Notes under the pieces: generated by a model
Databases searched by the model: none
Told to the model about the DNA's origin: nothing
Seen by the model: the letters and a program-made list of their open reading frames with translations, nothing else
Source of the DNA: CALNYS01 sp942490855
GTDB lineage: Bacteria; Planctomycetota; Phycisphaerae; Phycisphaerales; UBA1924
Assembly (NCBI GenBank): GCA_942490855.1
Contig: CALNYS010000004.1
Span: forward strand, 868,001-932,000
DNA length: 64,000 bases
Direction: 5' to 3'
Position numbers and translations under genes: made by a program
In this document: positions 51,990 through 61,014 of the stretch, one piece after another
Position numbering within the stretch: position 1 is the stretch's first letter
Layout of the letters: the number at the start of each line of letters is the position of its first letter

Positions 51990-53531
51990 ATGTCACGGAT
52001 CAACACGAATGTGCAGTCGCTCATCGCGCAGCGAGTGCTCACCCTCAACAACAGAAGCCTCTCGACGTCGCTCGAGCGCCTGAGCACGGGCCTGCGCATC
52101 AACCGCGGCGCCGACGACCCGGCAGGGCTGATCGCCTCGGAAAACCTCCGCGCCGAGAAGGCCGCGATCGGCGCCGCCATCTCGAACGCCGAGCGCGCCG
52201 AGCAGGTCGTGAACATCGCCGAGGGCGGCTTGCAGGAGATCTCCACGCTGCTCACGCAGCTCGAGGGGCTCGTGACGTCTTCCGCGAACGAGGCCGGGCT
52301 CTCTGCAGAAGAGCGCGCCGCGAACCAGCAGCAGGTCGACTCGATCCTGCAGACCATCGACCGCGTCGCCGGCGCCACCAGCTTCCAGGGCAACCGCCTC
52401 CTCAACGGCAACCTCGATTACTCCACCACCAACGTCAGCGCCGAGGTGCAGGACTTCACCGTCCACGGCGCCAAGCTGTCGGACAACAACCCCCTCGACG
52501 TCGAGGTGCTCGTCACCCAGTCGGCGCAGGTCGGCGGCTTCATCCTGTCCTTCGGCGGCGGCGCGGCGCTCGACCTCGGGTCCGCGGGCGAAACGTTCGT
52601 CATCGAGATCGCCGGGTCGATCGGCTCGCGCGAGCTGAGCTTCTCGTCGGGCACGACCGTCGCCTCCATCGCCAACGCGGTCAACACCTTCAGCGACGTG
52701 ACGGGCGTCGTCGCTTCCGCGACGGCCGGGCGACTCGACCTGAACTCGAAGGAGTTCGGTTCGTCCGAGTTCGTGTCGATCAAGGTCGTTGATGACGGCG
52801 CCATCGCGGCGGGCGACGGGATCTACGCGCTCTCGGCGACGGACACCGCCGTTGACGACGGCAACGCCGCGACGGCCTTCAGCGCCGCCAACAACGCGGT
52901 GCGCGATCACGGCCAGGACGTCTCCGCGACCATCAACGGCATCCTCGCCGTCGGCAAGGGGCTCCGCGCCAGCATCAACACCGACTTCCTCGCGACCGAA
53001 GTGCTGCTCACCTCGGGCGCCGCGGGCTCGGGCGGAAACGCCCAGACGCTCGGCGCGGTCTCCGCGTTCCGTATCGAAGGCGGCGGCGCCGACTTCCAGC
53101 TCGCGCCGAACGTGGACATCGCCGGCAAGGTCGGCATCGGCGTGCAGAACGTCGCCGTCCGCAGTGTCGGCCGTGAAACCAACGACGCCGGCGAGGTCTT
53201 CTACCTCGCCGACCTCGGGGCCGGCAAGGACCTCAACCTCGAAGACGGCGACCTCACGACCGCCCAGCGCGTCATCCGCAAGGCCATCAAGTCCGTCTCC
53301 CAGCTCCGCGGGCGCCTCGGCTCGTTCCAGCAGAACACCATCGGCGCCACGATCCGCTCGCTGGGCATCTCCCTCGAGAACACCACCGCGGCCGAGTCCG
53401 CCATCCGCGACACGGACTTCGCAGCCGAGTCCGCGCAGCTCACGCGCAACCAGATCCTGGTGTCGGCGTCCACCTCGACGCTCGCCATCGCCAACTCTCA
53501 GCCGCAGTCAGTGCTTCAGCTGCTCGGCTAA
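51990..53531 (+). CDS. flagellin, copy 3
   Basis: ATG 51990 gives 513 residues. It begins SRINTNVQSLIAQRVLTLNN and contains LSTGLRINRGADDPAGLIAS, and ends with RDTDFAAESAQLT and QPQSVLQLLG. It aligns with copy 2 along its full length, including the shared central blocks QVGGFILSFGG and SIKVVDDGAIAAGDG. The central differences are scattered rather than clustered. It is transcribed from its own unit behind a terminator and ends with another. Confidence 0.94.
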   Translation: MSRINTNVQSLIAQRVLTLNNRSLSTSLERLSTGLRINRGADDPAGLIASENLRAEKAAIGAAISNAERAEQVVNIAEGGLQEISTLLTQLEGLVTSSANEAGLSAEERAANQQQVDSILQTIDRVAGATSFQGNRLLNGNLDYSTTNVSAEVQDFTVHGAKLSDNNPLDVEVLVTQSAQVGGFILSFGGGAALDLGSAGETFVIEIAGSIGSRELSFSSGTTVASIANAVNTFSDVTGVVASATAGRLDLNSKEFGSSEFVSIKVVDDGAIAAGDGIYALSATDTAVDDGNAATAFSAANNAVRDHGQDVSATINGILAVGKGLRASINTDFLATEVLLTSGAAGSGGNAQTLGAVSAFRIEGGGADFQLAPNVDIAGKVGIGVQNVAVRSVGRETNDAGEVFYLADLGAGKDLNLEDGDLTTAQRVIRKAIKSVSQLRGRLGSFQQNTIGATIRSLGISLENTTAAESAIRDTDFAAESAQLTRNQILVSASTSTLAIANSQPQSVLQLLG

Positions 53532-53575
53532 CCGAACCGTTCCAACCTGATCCTCGTTGGTTCGGGTTCGTCTCG

Positions 53576-53604
53576 AGCCCCGGTCGCAAGGCCGGGGCTT
53601 TTTT
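53576..53604 (+). terminator. terminator between flagellin 3 and convergent pgi
   Basis: An 8-bp stem (53576-53583 with 53592-53599) is followed by a T run at 53599-53604. As the stem starts with A after a purine-poor stretch, termination in the pgi direction is less certain. Confidence 0.85.
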
Positions 53605-53606
53605 CG

Positions 53607-55028
53607 TTAGACGCGGTGCGAGGTCGGCGCGAGCGCGCCGTCCACGCTCGCGCGGAACTCGTCGTAGCCGGCGCGCCCCATCAGCCCGAACGTCGCCTTC
53701 TTCCCGGTCTCCACCGCCGGCTGGTCGTACGCATCGACCTTCAGTATCCGCCCGGCGTACGCCGTCGCGACCATCCACAGCTGGATGAACTCGCCCACGT
53801 GCGCCGCGTCGAGCGCCGGCATCGTGATCGTGTAGTTCGGTCGGCGCGACTCGAGCAGCGCGAACTCCGTCGCACGCTTCTCCGCCGCGAGCAGCGCCCC
53901 GAGCGACGAGCCCTCCAGGTACGCGAGCGCCTCGACGCCCGCGCCCCCCGGGATCGTCACGTCCTGAGCGTGCTCCGCCACCTCGACGAACCCGATCACC
54001 TTGTCGTTGGGGCCCTCGCGGTAGAGCTGGATCTGCGAGTGCTGATCCGTCGCGCCAAGCGCCTTGACCGGCGTGTACCCCGCGTACACCTCGTCGCCGC
54101 TCGTGTCGTGACGCTTCCCGAGCGATTCGGCCCAGAGCTGGCGGTACCAGTCGGCAAACAGGCTCATGCCGTTGGAGTACGGCATCAGCACGTGGTTCGT
54201 CTTGCCCTTCTCGTTCCCGAGGCGCACGAGCAGGGTGGCGAGCATCGCGGCGGGGTTCGCGTCGAGCTTCTCGCTCGCGCACCGCGCATCCATCCGCGCC
54301 GCGCCGTCGAGCAGCGCGTCGATGTCGATCCCGCACATCGCCGCGGAAAAGAGACCCACCGGCGACAGCACGCTGAACCGCCCGCCCACGCCGTCGGGGA
54401 CGGGAAGCGTGCGGTAGCCCGCGTCGTCGCAGATCGAACGCATCGTGCCGGAGGCGGTGTCGGTGATCGCGACGATGTGCTTCGCGTGCTCGCTCTCGCC
54501 CAGTGCGTCGATCAGCATCCGTCGCAGGATGAGGAACTGCGCGGCGGTCTCGGCCGTCTCGCCGGACTTGCTCACGACGTTCACTAGCGTGCGCGCAAGC
54601 CCGCCAGCGTGCTCTTCGATGTACGCGAGCGTGGCGCCCACGTGCGCGGGATCAACGTTGTCGAGGATGAACACCCGCGGCCCCGGGCGCGAGCCATCAG
54701 GAAGCAGGTTGTAGGTCGGCGGGTTGAGCGCGCCCTGGAGCGCCGCGTTCCCGAGCGCCGAGCCGCCGATGCCCAGCACGAGCAGGGTGTCGAACCCGCC
54801 GCGCAGATCGTCGGCCATCGCGCGCACCGCGCTGACGTGCGCGTCCCGCGCGTGCCCGGCGCACAGATCGCGCCAGCGCTCCCAGCCCGTGCCGCGCGTG
54901 CCCGCGAGGTCGCGGGTGATCTCGCCGGCGCGCGCGTACGAGGGTGATCCGGCGGCGATGGTCGCGGGGTCGAGCCCGTGCTCGCCCACGCGGTCGGTCA
55001 TGCAGTTGGCGTATTCGACGGTGATCAT
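53607..55028 (-). CDS. pgi: glucose-6-phosphate isomerase
   Basis: ATG at 55028 gives 473 residues; the frame stays open upstream but that part is antisense to hpt. Motifs are LLVLGIGGSALGNAAL, VVSKSGETAETAAQF, GGRFSVLSPVGLFSAAM and KALGATDQHSQIQLYREG near residue 340, the conserved PGI signatures. The enzyme interconverts glucose- and fructose-6-phosphate in the cytoplasm. It is the shorter bacterial form. It is divergent from hpt with a 54-base gap. Confidence 0.93.
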   Translation of the reverse strand: MITVEYANCMTDRVGEHGLDPATIAAGSPSYARAGEITRDLAGTRGTGWERWRDLCAGHARDAHVSAVRAMADDLRGGFDTLLVLGIGGSALGNAALQGALNPPTYNLLPDGSRPGPRVFILDNVDPAHVGATLAYIEEHAGGLARTLVNVVSKSGETAETAAQFLILRRMLIDALGESEHAKHIVAITDTASGTMRSICDDAGYRTLPVPDGVGGRFSVLSPVGLFSAAMCGIDIDALLDGAARMDARCASEKLDANPAAMLATLLVRLGNEKGKTNHVLMPYSNGMSLFADWYRQLWAESLGKRHDTSGDEVYAGYTPVKALGATDQHSQIQLYREGPNDKVIGFVEVAEHAQDVTIPGGAGVEALAYLEGSSLGALLAAEKRATEFALLESRRPNYTITMPALDAAHVGEFIQLWMVATAYAGRILKVDAYDQPAVETGKKATFGLMGRAGYDEFRASVDGALAPTSHRV

Positions 55029-55082
55029 GCCCCGCAAGGTACCGGCGGGCCGCCGCCGTCGCCCGACGGGTAGGATGTGCGC

Positions 55083-55655
55083 ATGAGCCAGCCACTCGGA
55101 CGGGTGTTGATCGACCGCGACCGCATCGCCGCACGCACGCGCGAGCTCGGCGCACGCCTCACGGCCGACCTCCTCGAAGACCTCCAGCGCGAGGGCCACG
55201 GGTCCGAATCCGCCCAGCGCGTCGTCCTCCTCCCGGTCCTGACCGGCGCGATGGTCTTCGCCGCCGACCTCGTCCGCGCGATGCCGCTCGCCATGCAGAT
55301 CCGCGCGATCTCGGTCAGCAGCTACCCCGGCAAATCCACCACCTCGCAAGGCGTCACGCTCCGCGGCGACTTCCCCGACGACCTCGCCGGCACGCACGTC
55401 GTGCTCGTCGACGACATCTACGACACCGGGCGCACACTCGCGGCGCTCCAGGGGCTGGTGCGCGAGCAGGCCCCCGCCTCGCTGCGCACCTGCGTGCTCC
55501 TGAGCAAGCAGGTCGAGCGGCTGGCCGAGGCGAGCGTGGAGTACGCGGGCTTTGAGATCCCGCCCGAGTTCGTCATCGGGTACGGGCTCGACTACGACGG
55601 CATGCACCGCAACCTGCCCGACGTGCGGGTGCTGGACCCGGAAACCGACACGTGA
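55083..55655 (+). CDS. hpt: hypoxanthine phosphoribosyltransferase
   Basis: ATG 55083 gives 190 residues; a GTG two codons earlier is possible. The PRPP-binding motif is VVLVDDIYDTGRTL, with LLPVLTGAMVFAADLVRAM upstream for pyrophosphate binding and the purine-contact FVIGYGLDYDGMHRNLP at the C-terminal end. It salvages hypoxanthine (and often guanine). It overlaps the next gene by four bases. Confidence 0.9.
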   Translation: MSQPLGRVLIDRDRIAARTRELGARLTADLLEDLQREGHGSESAQRVVLLPVLTGAMVFAADLVRAMPLAMQIRAISVSSYPGKSTTSQGVTLRGDFPDDLAGTHVVLVDDIYDTGRTLAALQGLVREQAPASLRTCVLLSKQVERLAEASVEYAGFEIPPEFVIGYGLDYDGMHRNLPDVRVLDPETDT

Positions 55656-56149
55656 CGCCGACGGCCGACGCCATCTCGGAGGTGCTCGCCCCCGCGGCCC
55701 CCGCGGGCGTGCGTCTCGACGACGGCGAGGTGGTCCTCATGGCGCTGCGCCAGCACTGGTCGGTCCCGATGGCCCTGGGCGGCGCCCCGTCGCTGCTGCT
55801 GCTGGCGTTCCTCGGGACGCTCACCCTCGGGCGCCCGACCGCGTTGCCCTCGGCGCTCCTTGGGATGCTGACCGCGCTGGCGCTGACGCCGCTGATCGCG
55901 GCGCTGCTGCGCCACGCGACGCGCCACTACGTGCTGACGGACCGGCGCGCGCTGCTGCGCCACGGGCGCGACGTGCGATGGGTATCGCTCCCCGCGGTGC
56001 GCGCCGTCGAGACCAACGCGCTCCCCGGCAAGCCGGGGGACGTGCGGTTCCGCAGCGCGCAGGGAATCCTCGTCTGGTCGCGCGTGCCGCAGGCCCACGC
56101 GGCCGCGGCCGCGGCGCGCGAGGCGATCGAGCGCTACGGGCGGGGGTAA
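55652..56149 (+). CDS. bacterial PH-domain membrane protein (YdbS/bPH2-like)
   Basis: GTG 55652 overlaps hpt and gives 165 residues. Two hydrophobic segments (about 40-60 and 66-88) precede a small beta-rich domain (TRHYVLTDRRALLRHGRDVRWVS, then VRFRSAQGILVWSRV) that looks like a bacterial pleckstrin-homology module. Such proteins have no defined activity. It ends three bases from the convergent moxR. Confidence 0.65.
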   Translation: MTPTADAISEVLAPAAPAGVRLDDGEVVLMALRQHWSVPMALGGAPSLLLLAFLGTLTLGRPTALPSALLGMLTALALTPLIAALLRHATRHYVLTDRRALLRHGRDVRWVSLPAVRAVETNALPGKPGDVRFRSAQGILVWSRVPQAHAAAAAAREAIERYGRG

Positions 56150-56152
56150 AGA

Positions 56153-57085
56153 TCAGACCGGGGCGGGGACGCGCTGGATGACGTCGGCGAGCACGGCCGC
56201 GGCCGCGGCGACGCTGTGCCCGCTGTCGAGCGCGCCGGTGAGCACGACGCGGTGTGCGCACACGGGGACGACCAGGTCGTGGACGTCCTCGGGGATGCTG
56301 TAGTCGCGGTCTTCAAGGACCGCGCGGGCGCGTGCGGCCTGCGCGAGCGCGAGGGAGCCGCGGGGGCTCACCCCGACGCGGAACTCAGGTTCCTGGCGCG
56401 AGGCCTCGGCGATCGCCACGATGTAGTCGCGGATGGACGCGTCGAGGCGGACGCTGTCCACGCGCTGCTGGAGCGCGATCACGTCGTCCTTGCTGAGCAC
56501 CGGCTGCAGATCGGGGAGCGTCGTGGTCGCGGGGCGGAGGTCGAGCATCCCGGCCTCGGCCTCGGCCGTGGGGTACCCGAGCGCCAGGCGCATGAGGAAC
56601 CGGTCGAGCTGGTTCTCGGGGAGGGTGAAGGTGCCCTCGAACTCGATGGGGTTCTGCGTCGCGACGACCATGAAAGGGGGCTCGAGCGTGCGCACGACGC
56701 CGTCAACCGAGACGGTCGCCTCGCCCATGGCCTCGAGCAGGGCCGACTGGGTGCGCGGGCTGGCGCGGTTGATCTCGTCGGCCAGGACGATGTTCGCGAA
56801 GACGGGGCCGGGCTTGAAAATGAACTCGCGGGTCGTTGAATCGAAGATCGACGCGCCCACGACGTCCGCGGGGAGCAGGTCGGGGGTCAGCTGGACGCGG
56901 GAGAAATCGCAGTCGAGCGAGCGGGCCAGCGCGCTGGCCAGGAGCGTCTTGCCGACCCCCGGGACGTCCTCGATGAGCACGTGCCCGCGGGCGAGGAGGC
57001 AGCACAGGAGCTGGTCGATCGCGGCGGGGTCGCCCAGGTAGACGCTGGCGATATTGGCGCGGAGACGTTGGAGGGCGTCGAGCAT
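56153..57085 (-). CDS. MoxR-family AAA+ ATPase
   Basis: ATG at 57085 gives 310 residues; the open frame continues upstream without family sequence. Walker A is EDVPGVGKTLLASAL, Walker B FANIVLADEINRASPRTQ, then sensor 1 in VVATQNPIE and sensor 2 in VGVSPRGSLALAQAARA. MoxR ATPases act as chaperones, often with a VWA protein encoded next door; none is visible here. It is probably divergent from the gene at 57147, sharing a 61-base promoter gap. Confidence 0.85.
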   Translation of the reverse strand: MLDALQRLRANIASVYLGDPAAIDQLLCCLLARGHVLIEDVPGVGKTLLASALARSLDCDFSRVQLTPDLLPADVVGASIFDSTTREFIFKPGPVFANIVLADEINRASPRTQSALLEAMGEATVSVDGVVRTLEPPFMVVATQNPIEFEGTFTLPENQLDRFLMRLALGYPTAEAEAGMLDLRPATTTLPDLQPVLSKDDVIALQQRVDSVRLDASIRDYIVAIAEASRQEPEFRVGVSPRGSLALAQAARARAVLEDRDYSIPEDVHDLVVPVCAHRVVLTGALDSGHSVAAAAAVLADVIQRVPAPV

Positions 57086-57146
57086 GGGACGGCGAGTATA
57101 CGCCTCGGGGTTGCCGGCTTGACGGATCACGTTCACACTCCTTCGT

Positions 57147-58088
57147 ATGGCCGGCGACCCCCGCACGCCGAACGACGGTTCCCCGACCCCGCCGGCTGAT
57201 ACCGTCGGGTCGGGTCTGGCGATGCTTTTGACGGGCGATCTGCCCTGCATCGGATGTGGATACGACATCCGAGGCCTCTCGGTTCTGAATCAATGCCCGG
57301 AATGCGGACTTGCGGTGCGCGCCACGGTGCTGCATCGCGTTGATCCCGGCGCCGAGGCGCTGCGCCCGATGCCGACGCCGTGGCTCACGAGCATCGGGAT
57401 CCTGCTGTGGACCGGGTGCGGTCTGCTCGCGGCGCTGGCGCTGTGGGCGCCGCGGGTTTCGGATCTTCTTGATGAGATCTCAGCGGGGCGCATCACGTAC
57501 GACGCGGGGTGGTCCACGCCGTTGGCGTTCGTGCTTGTGCTCGCGTCGGGCGCGGGGTTGGTCGGGATGATCCGCCCGGTCGTCGGCACGCCGGCGCGGC
57601 TGATCGTCATGGGCGTCGGCGCGTTTGCGCTCTACGGGATGATCGCGCTCTCGGTGCACAAGGTCGCGGCACTCTCGGGGACGCAGGCGCCCTACCTCGC
57701 GGGCGGTCCGTCCCCGGAGCGGATCTGGTGGCGGCTGGCGGCGTCGGCGTCGGTGACGGCGATGCTGCTGCTGATCCGCCCGAGCGCGCGGGAACTGGTG
57801 AAGCGATCGCTGGTGCTGCGCACCAAACGGGTAGACCGCCAGACGATCTACGCGACCGTGGGCGCGTTGGGCGTCACGGCCCTGGGCGACGTGCTCCGCC
57901 TGGCCGGGGCGCGGGGGCTCGGGCCCGAGCACTGGCTGGACTGGGTGGGGGGGCTGGTGGTGCTCGTCGGCTCGGTGCTGGTGACGATGGCGATCGGCGG
58001 GGCGGCGATGGACGGCTGGCGGATCGCGCACTCGATCCTGGTGCCGAGCCCGTCCCCGGCGCAGGCGCTGCGGCGCTCCGGGCACTGA
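57147..58088 (+). CDS. zinc-ribbon multi-pass membrane protein, unknown function
   Basis: ATG 57147 gives 313 residues. Two CxxC pairs near residues 34 and 50 (CIGCG and CPECG) form a zinc-ribbon that is common on small planctomycete membrane proteins. Six hydrophobic segments follow between about residues 78 and 292. No enzymatic motif is seen. It is followed by 200 bases of leader before groEL1, so it is probably a separate unit. Confidence 0.62.
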   Translation: MAGDPRTPNDGSPTPPADTVGSGLAMLLTGDLPCIGCGYDIRGLSVLNQCPECGLAVRATVLHRVDPGAEALRPMPTPWLTSIGILLWTGCGLLAALALWAPRVSDLLDEISAGRITYDAGWSTPLAFVLVLASGAGLVGMIRPVVGTPARLIVMGVGAFALYGMIALSVHKVAALSGTQAPYLAGGPSPERIWWRLAASASVTAMLLLIRPSARELVKRSLVLRTKRVDRQTIYATVGALGVTALGDVLRLAGARGLGPEHWLDWVGGLVVLVGSVLVTMAIGGAAMDGWRIAHSILVPSPSPAQALRRSGH

Positions 58089-58193
58089 GCTCCGACTGCC
58101 AGAGTGACAGGGCGGGCGTGGCGGCGCGGGCGGGGAGTCAGCGTGCCTGTCGCGGTGACCGCCTCGTGCACGCTGAAAAAGGGATCCGCGGGC

Positions 58194-58209
58194 TGGCGCC
58201 GGGGTTGCC
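58194..58209 (+). promoter_or_regulatory. possible sigma-54-type promoter upstream of groEL1
   Basis: TGGCGC, five bases, then TTGCC matches the -24/-12 GG and GC dinucleotides with the exact 10-base spacing. It lies 81 bases before the groEL1 start. No enhancer protein gene is nearby, so the match is only suggestive. Confidence 0.35.
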
Positions 58210-58222
58210 AGTAGTTCTCCAC

Positions 58223-58249
58223 AGCGGCGGTGCGTCTGTCGCCGCCGCT
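58223..58249 (+). promoter_or_regulatory. stem-loop in the groEL1 leader
   Basis: A perfect 8-bp stem (AGCGGCGG with CCGCCGCT) closes an 11-base loop 40 bases upstream of the start codon. It does not cover the ribosome-binding site. A role in mRNA stability is possible; no CIRCE element is seen. Confidence 0.35.
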
Positions 58250-58289
58250 CGGACCCGCACCCTCTCTATCCATGCTGGAGACATCGCCC

Positions 58290-60035
58290 ATGGCCGTCAA
58301 AGAACTCTCCTTCGACCACGACGCCCGTCAGTCCCTTCTCGCGGGGGTTGAGAAGCTCGCCGCTGCGGTCAAGAGCACGCTCGGCCCGCGCGGCCGCAAC
58401 GCGGTCATCGACAAGAGCTGGGGCGGCCCCACCGTCACCAAGGACGGCGTGACGGTCGCGGAGGAGATCGAGCTCCGCTGCAAGTTCGAGAACATGGGCG
58501 CCATGCTCGTGAAGGAAGCGGCCAGCAAGACGTCCGACGACGCGGGCGACGGCACCACGACCAGCACGGTGCTCGCCGAGGCCCTCTTTAAGGAAGGCCT
58601 CCGCCAGATCGCCGCCGGGGCCGACGCCAACGCGCTCGTCCGCGGCATGCGCACGGGCGTGGACACGGTCGTCGCCTCGATCGACAAACTCGCCAAACCG
58701 GTGGGCGGCAAGGCGGACATCCAGTCCGTCGCGACCATCTCCGCGAACAACGACCCCGAGATCGGCAAGATCATGGCCGACGCCTTTGAGAAGGTCGGCA
58801 AGGACGGGGTCATCACCGTCGAAGAGGGCAAGAGCCGCGAGACCGACGTCGATGTCGTCGAGGGCATGCAGTTCGACCGCGGGTACCTCTCGGCCAACTT
58901 CGTGACCGACCCCGACGAGATGAACGTCGAGCTCGAGAAGTGCCTCGTGCTGATCCACGAGGACAAGATCGACTCCGTTCAGAGCCTCGTGCCCGTCCTC
59001 GAGCGCGTCATGGCGGCCAAGAAGCCGCTGCTGATCATCGCCGAGGACATCACGGGCGAAGCGCTCTCCACCCTCGTGATCAACAAGCTGCGCGGCACGC
59101 TGCAGGTCGCCGCCGTCAAGGCGCCGGGCTACGGCGATCGTCGCAAGGCGATGCTGGGCGACATCGCCGCGCTCACGGGCGCCGAGCCGGTCATGAAGGA
59201 CCTGGGCATGAACCTCGCCGACATGACCATCAAGCAGATGGGCCTGGCGAAGAAGGTCGAGATCACCAGCGACACGACCACGATCCTCGAGGGCGCCGGC
59301 TCGACCGCGGACATCAAGTCTCGCGTCGACCAGATCCGCCAGGAGATCGAGGCCTCTTCCAGCGACTACGACCGCGAGAAGCTCCAGGAGCGTCTCGCGA
59401 AGCTCACCGGCGGCGTCGCCCAGATCAACGTGGGCGCGGCTTCCGAGGCCGAGCTCAAGGAGAAGAAGGCCCGCGTCGAGGACGCGCTGCACGCGACCCG
59501 CGCGGCGGTCGCCGAGGGCATCGTCCCCGGTGGCGGCGTCTCCTTCGTCCGCGCTCGCGCGGACATCGAGAAGAACAAGGTCTGGAAGGCCGTCTACGGC
59601 AAGAAGAACGACGTCACCCAGGAAGACGTCGGCCACGTGGTGTGGGACGAGGCGGCCGGTCTTGAGATCGTGCGCCGCGCCCTCTCCGTGCCGCTGGCGA
59701 CCATCGCCGACAACGCCGGCGCCAAGGGCGAGGTCGTGGTCGAGAAGGTCGCCGAGGGCACGGGCGCGTTCGGCTTCAACGCCCTGACGCTCACCTACGG
59801 CGACCTGCTCAAGGACGGCGTCATCACCCCCGCCCGCGTGGACAAGAGCGCCCTGCAGGCCGCGGCGAGCGTCGCGACCGTCCTGCTCGCGGCCGACTGC
59901 CTCATCGCCGAGAAGCCCAGCGACGACGCCGGCGGCGACCCCGGCATGGGCGGCGGCATGGACCCCATGGGCGGCATGGGTGGGATGGGCGGCATGGGCG
60001 GCGGCATGCCCGGCATGGGCGGTATGGGCTTCTAA
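58290..60035 (+). CDS. groEL: chaperonin GroEL, copy 1, with GGM tail
   Basis: ATG 58290 gives 581 residues. ATP-site motifs are LGPRGRNAVID, AGDGTTTSTVL and ALHATRAAVAEGIVPGGGV, including the catalytic Asp of EDALHATRA. The apical domain is complete. The C-terminus is a long flexible Gly-Gly-Met repeat (GGMGGMGGMGGGMPGMGG), longer than the canonical tail. About 30 extra residues sit in the C-terminal equatorial part (VWKAVYGKKNDVTQED). It precedes a gene of unknown function and then groES, which is an unusual order. Confidence 0.95.
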   Translation: MAVKELSFDHDARQSLLAGVEKLAAAVKSTLGPRGRNAVIDKSWGGPTVTKDGVTVAEEIELRCKFENMGAMLVKEAASKTSDDAGDGTTTSTVLAEALFKEGLRQIAAGADANALVRGMRTGVDTVVASIDKLAKPVGGKADIQSVATISANNDPEIGKIMADAFEKVGKDGVITVEEGKSRETDVDVVEGMQFDRGYLSANFVTDPDEMNVELEKCLVLIHEDKIDSVQSLVPVLERVMAAKKPLLIIAEDITGEALSTLVINKLRGTLQVAAVKAPGYGDRRKAMLGDIAALTGAEPVMKDLGMNLADMTIKQMGLAKKVEITSDTTTILEGAGSTADIKSRVDQIRQEIEASSSDYDREKLQERLAKLTGGVAQINVGAASEAELKEKKARVEDALHATRAAVAEGIVPGGGVSFVRARADIEKNKVWKAVYGKKNDVTQEDVGHVVWDEAAGLEIVRRALSVPLATIADNAGAKGEVVVEKVAEGTGAFGFNALTLTYGDLLKDGVITPARVDKSALQAAASVATVLLAADCLIAEKPSDDAGGDPGMGGGMDPMGGMGGMGGMGGGMPGMGGMGF

Positions 60036-60058
60036 TCCCGCACCACAACCGGAGCGAC

Positions 60059-60655
60059 ATGGACCAGAGCGCCACCAACATCACGCCGGCCCCCGCCCCG
60101 GGGCCGATCCAGACGACCACGACGGTCGGGGGTTCGCCCCTGGACCCGAACCAGCGACGCCTCGTCGACCTCGGTCGCGAGGACGCGCGGGTGCCGTGGG
60201 CGCAGTGGTTCAACCGCGCCAGCGCGGGCATGGACCTGTTCATGGAACAGGGCATCATGCCGCGACTGCCGCGGGCGTTCCGCGTGACGCTGCGCGACGG
60301 GAGGCCCTACGCGGTCTTCTCCGTCAAGACGCACATCGCCCGGGGCAAGTGCCCGATGAGCGGGCGCTGGTCCGAGCCGACCGAATGCACCAAAGAGGCG
60401 GACATCTGCGACGTCATCACCGGGTACTCCCTGGTGGGCACGGCGCACGACGGTCGCCCGGTGGTGCTGACGGTCCCGCCCGACGAGATCGCCTCGGTCG
60501 AGTGCGTGCTGGTGCAGGGGCACCCAGGCCAGGTCACGCCCGAAGAGGGCGAGGCGGACGAGGTCCCCTTCGGCTTCGCGGCCTTCGCGAAGCGCGGCGA
60601 GCTGCCGCAGCTCGATGAAGTGGAAGAACCCACGCTGTTTTCGAGCGTGATTTAA
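60059..60655 (+). CDS. unknown protein inside the chaperonin operon
   Basis: ATG 60059 (GGAGCGAC upstream) gives 198 residues. The N-terminal 40 residues are Pro/Thr-rich and disordered. The rest is a compact mixed domain (FRVTLRDGRPYAVFSV, GYSLVGTAHDGRPVVLTVPPDE) with three Cys between residues 96 and 115 (KCPMSG, ECTKEADIC), possibly metal-binding. No signal peptide is seen. Its place between groEL1 and groES makes a stress-linked or substrate role plausible, but I do not recognise it. Confidence 0.6.
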   Translation: MDQSATNITPAPAPGPIQTTTTVGGSPLDPNQRRLVDLGREDARVPWAQWFNRASAGMDLFMEQGIMPRLPRAFRVTLRDGRPYAVFSVKTHIARGKCPMSGRWSEPTECTKEADICDVITGYSLVGTAHDGRPVVLTVPPDEIASVECVLVQGHPGQVTPEEGEADEVPFGFAAFAKRGELPQLDEVEEPTLFSSVI

Positions 60656-60707
60656 CGACACATACCCCGCGGCGCGCGCCGCGACAGGAACGAACGAGGA
60701 GCATCCC

Positions 60708-60998
60708 ATGAACGTCAAACCTCTCGACGACCGCGTCGTCGTCAAGCCCATCGAAGCCGACACCATGACCGCGTCGGGCCTGTACATCCCCGAGTCGGCC
60801 AAGGAGCGCCCCGTGCACGGCAAGGTCGTCGCGGTGGGCCCGGGCAAGAAGCTCGACTCGGGCGAGCGCGCCCGCATGAACGTGAAGAAGGGCGACACCG
60901 TCGTCTACAGCCGATACGCCGGCAACGAGGTCGAGATCAAGGGCGCCGATCACCTGATCATGCGCGAGAGCGACCTGCTCGGCGTGCTCGAGGGCTGA
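60708..60998 (+). CDS. groES: co-chaperonin GroES
   Basis: ATG 60708, with GAGGAGC upstream, gives 96 residues. Conserved blocks are VKPLDDRVVVKPIE at the start, the mobile-loop area TMTASGLYIPESAKE, and KGDTVVYSRYAGNEVEI at the end. The loop IPES replaces the IVL-type motif commonly seen, with LYI as the hydrophobic contact. It caps both GroEL forms in the cytoplasm. Confidence 0.95.
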   Translation: MNVKPLDDRVVVKPIEADTMTASGLYIPESAKERPVHGKVVAVGPGKKLDSGERARMNVKKGDTVVYSRYAGNEVEIKGADHLIMRESDLLGVLEG

Positions 60999-61014
60999 AG
61001 ACGCCCTCCCCTCG

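Noticed and set aside
58089..58289. CIRCE/HrcA operator before groEL1
   Set aside because: No TTAGCACTC-type inverted repeat is present in the leader or between groES and groEL2.
59940..60030. Tandem DNA repeat at the groEL1 3' end
   Set aside because: It encodes the Gly-Gly-Met tail and needs no separate explanation.
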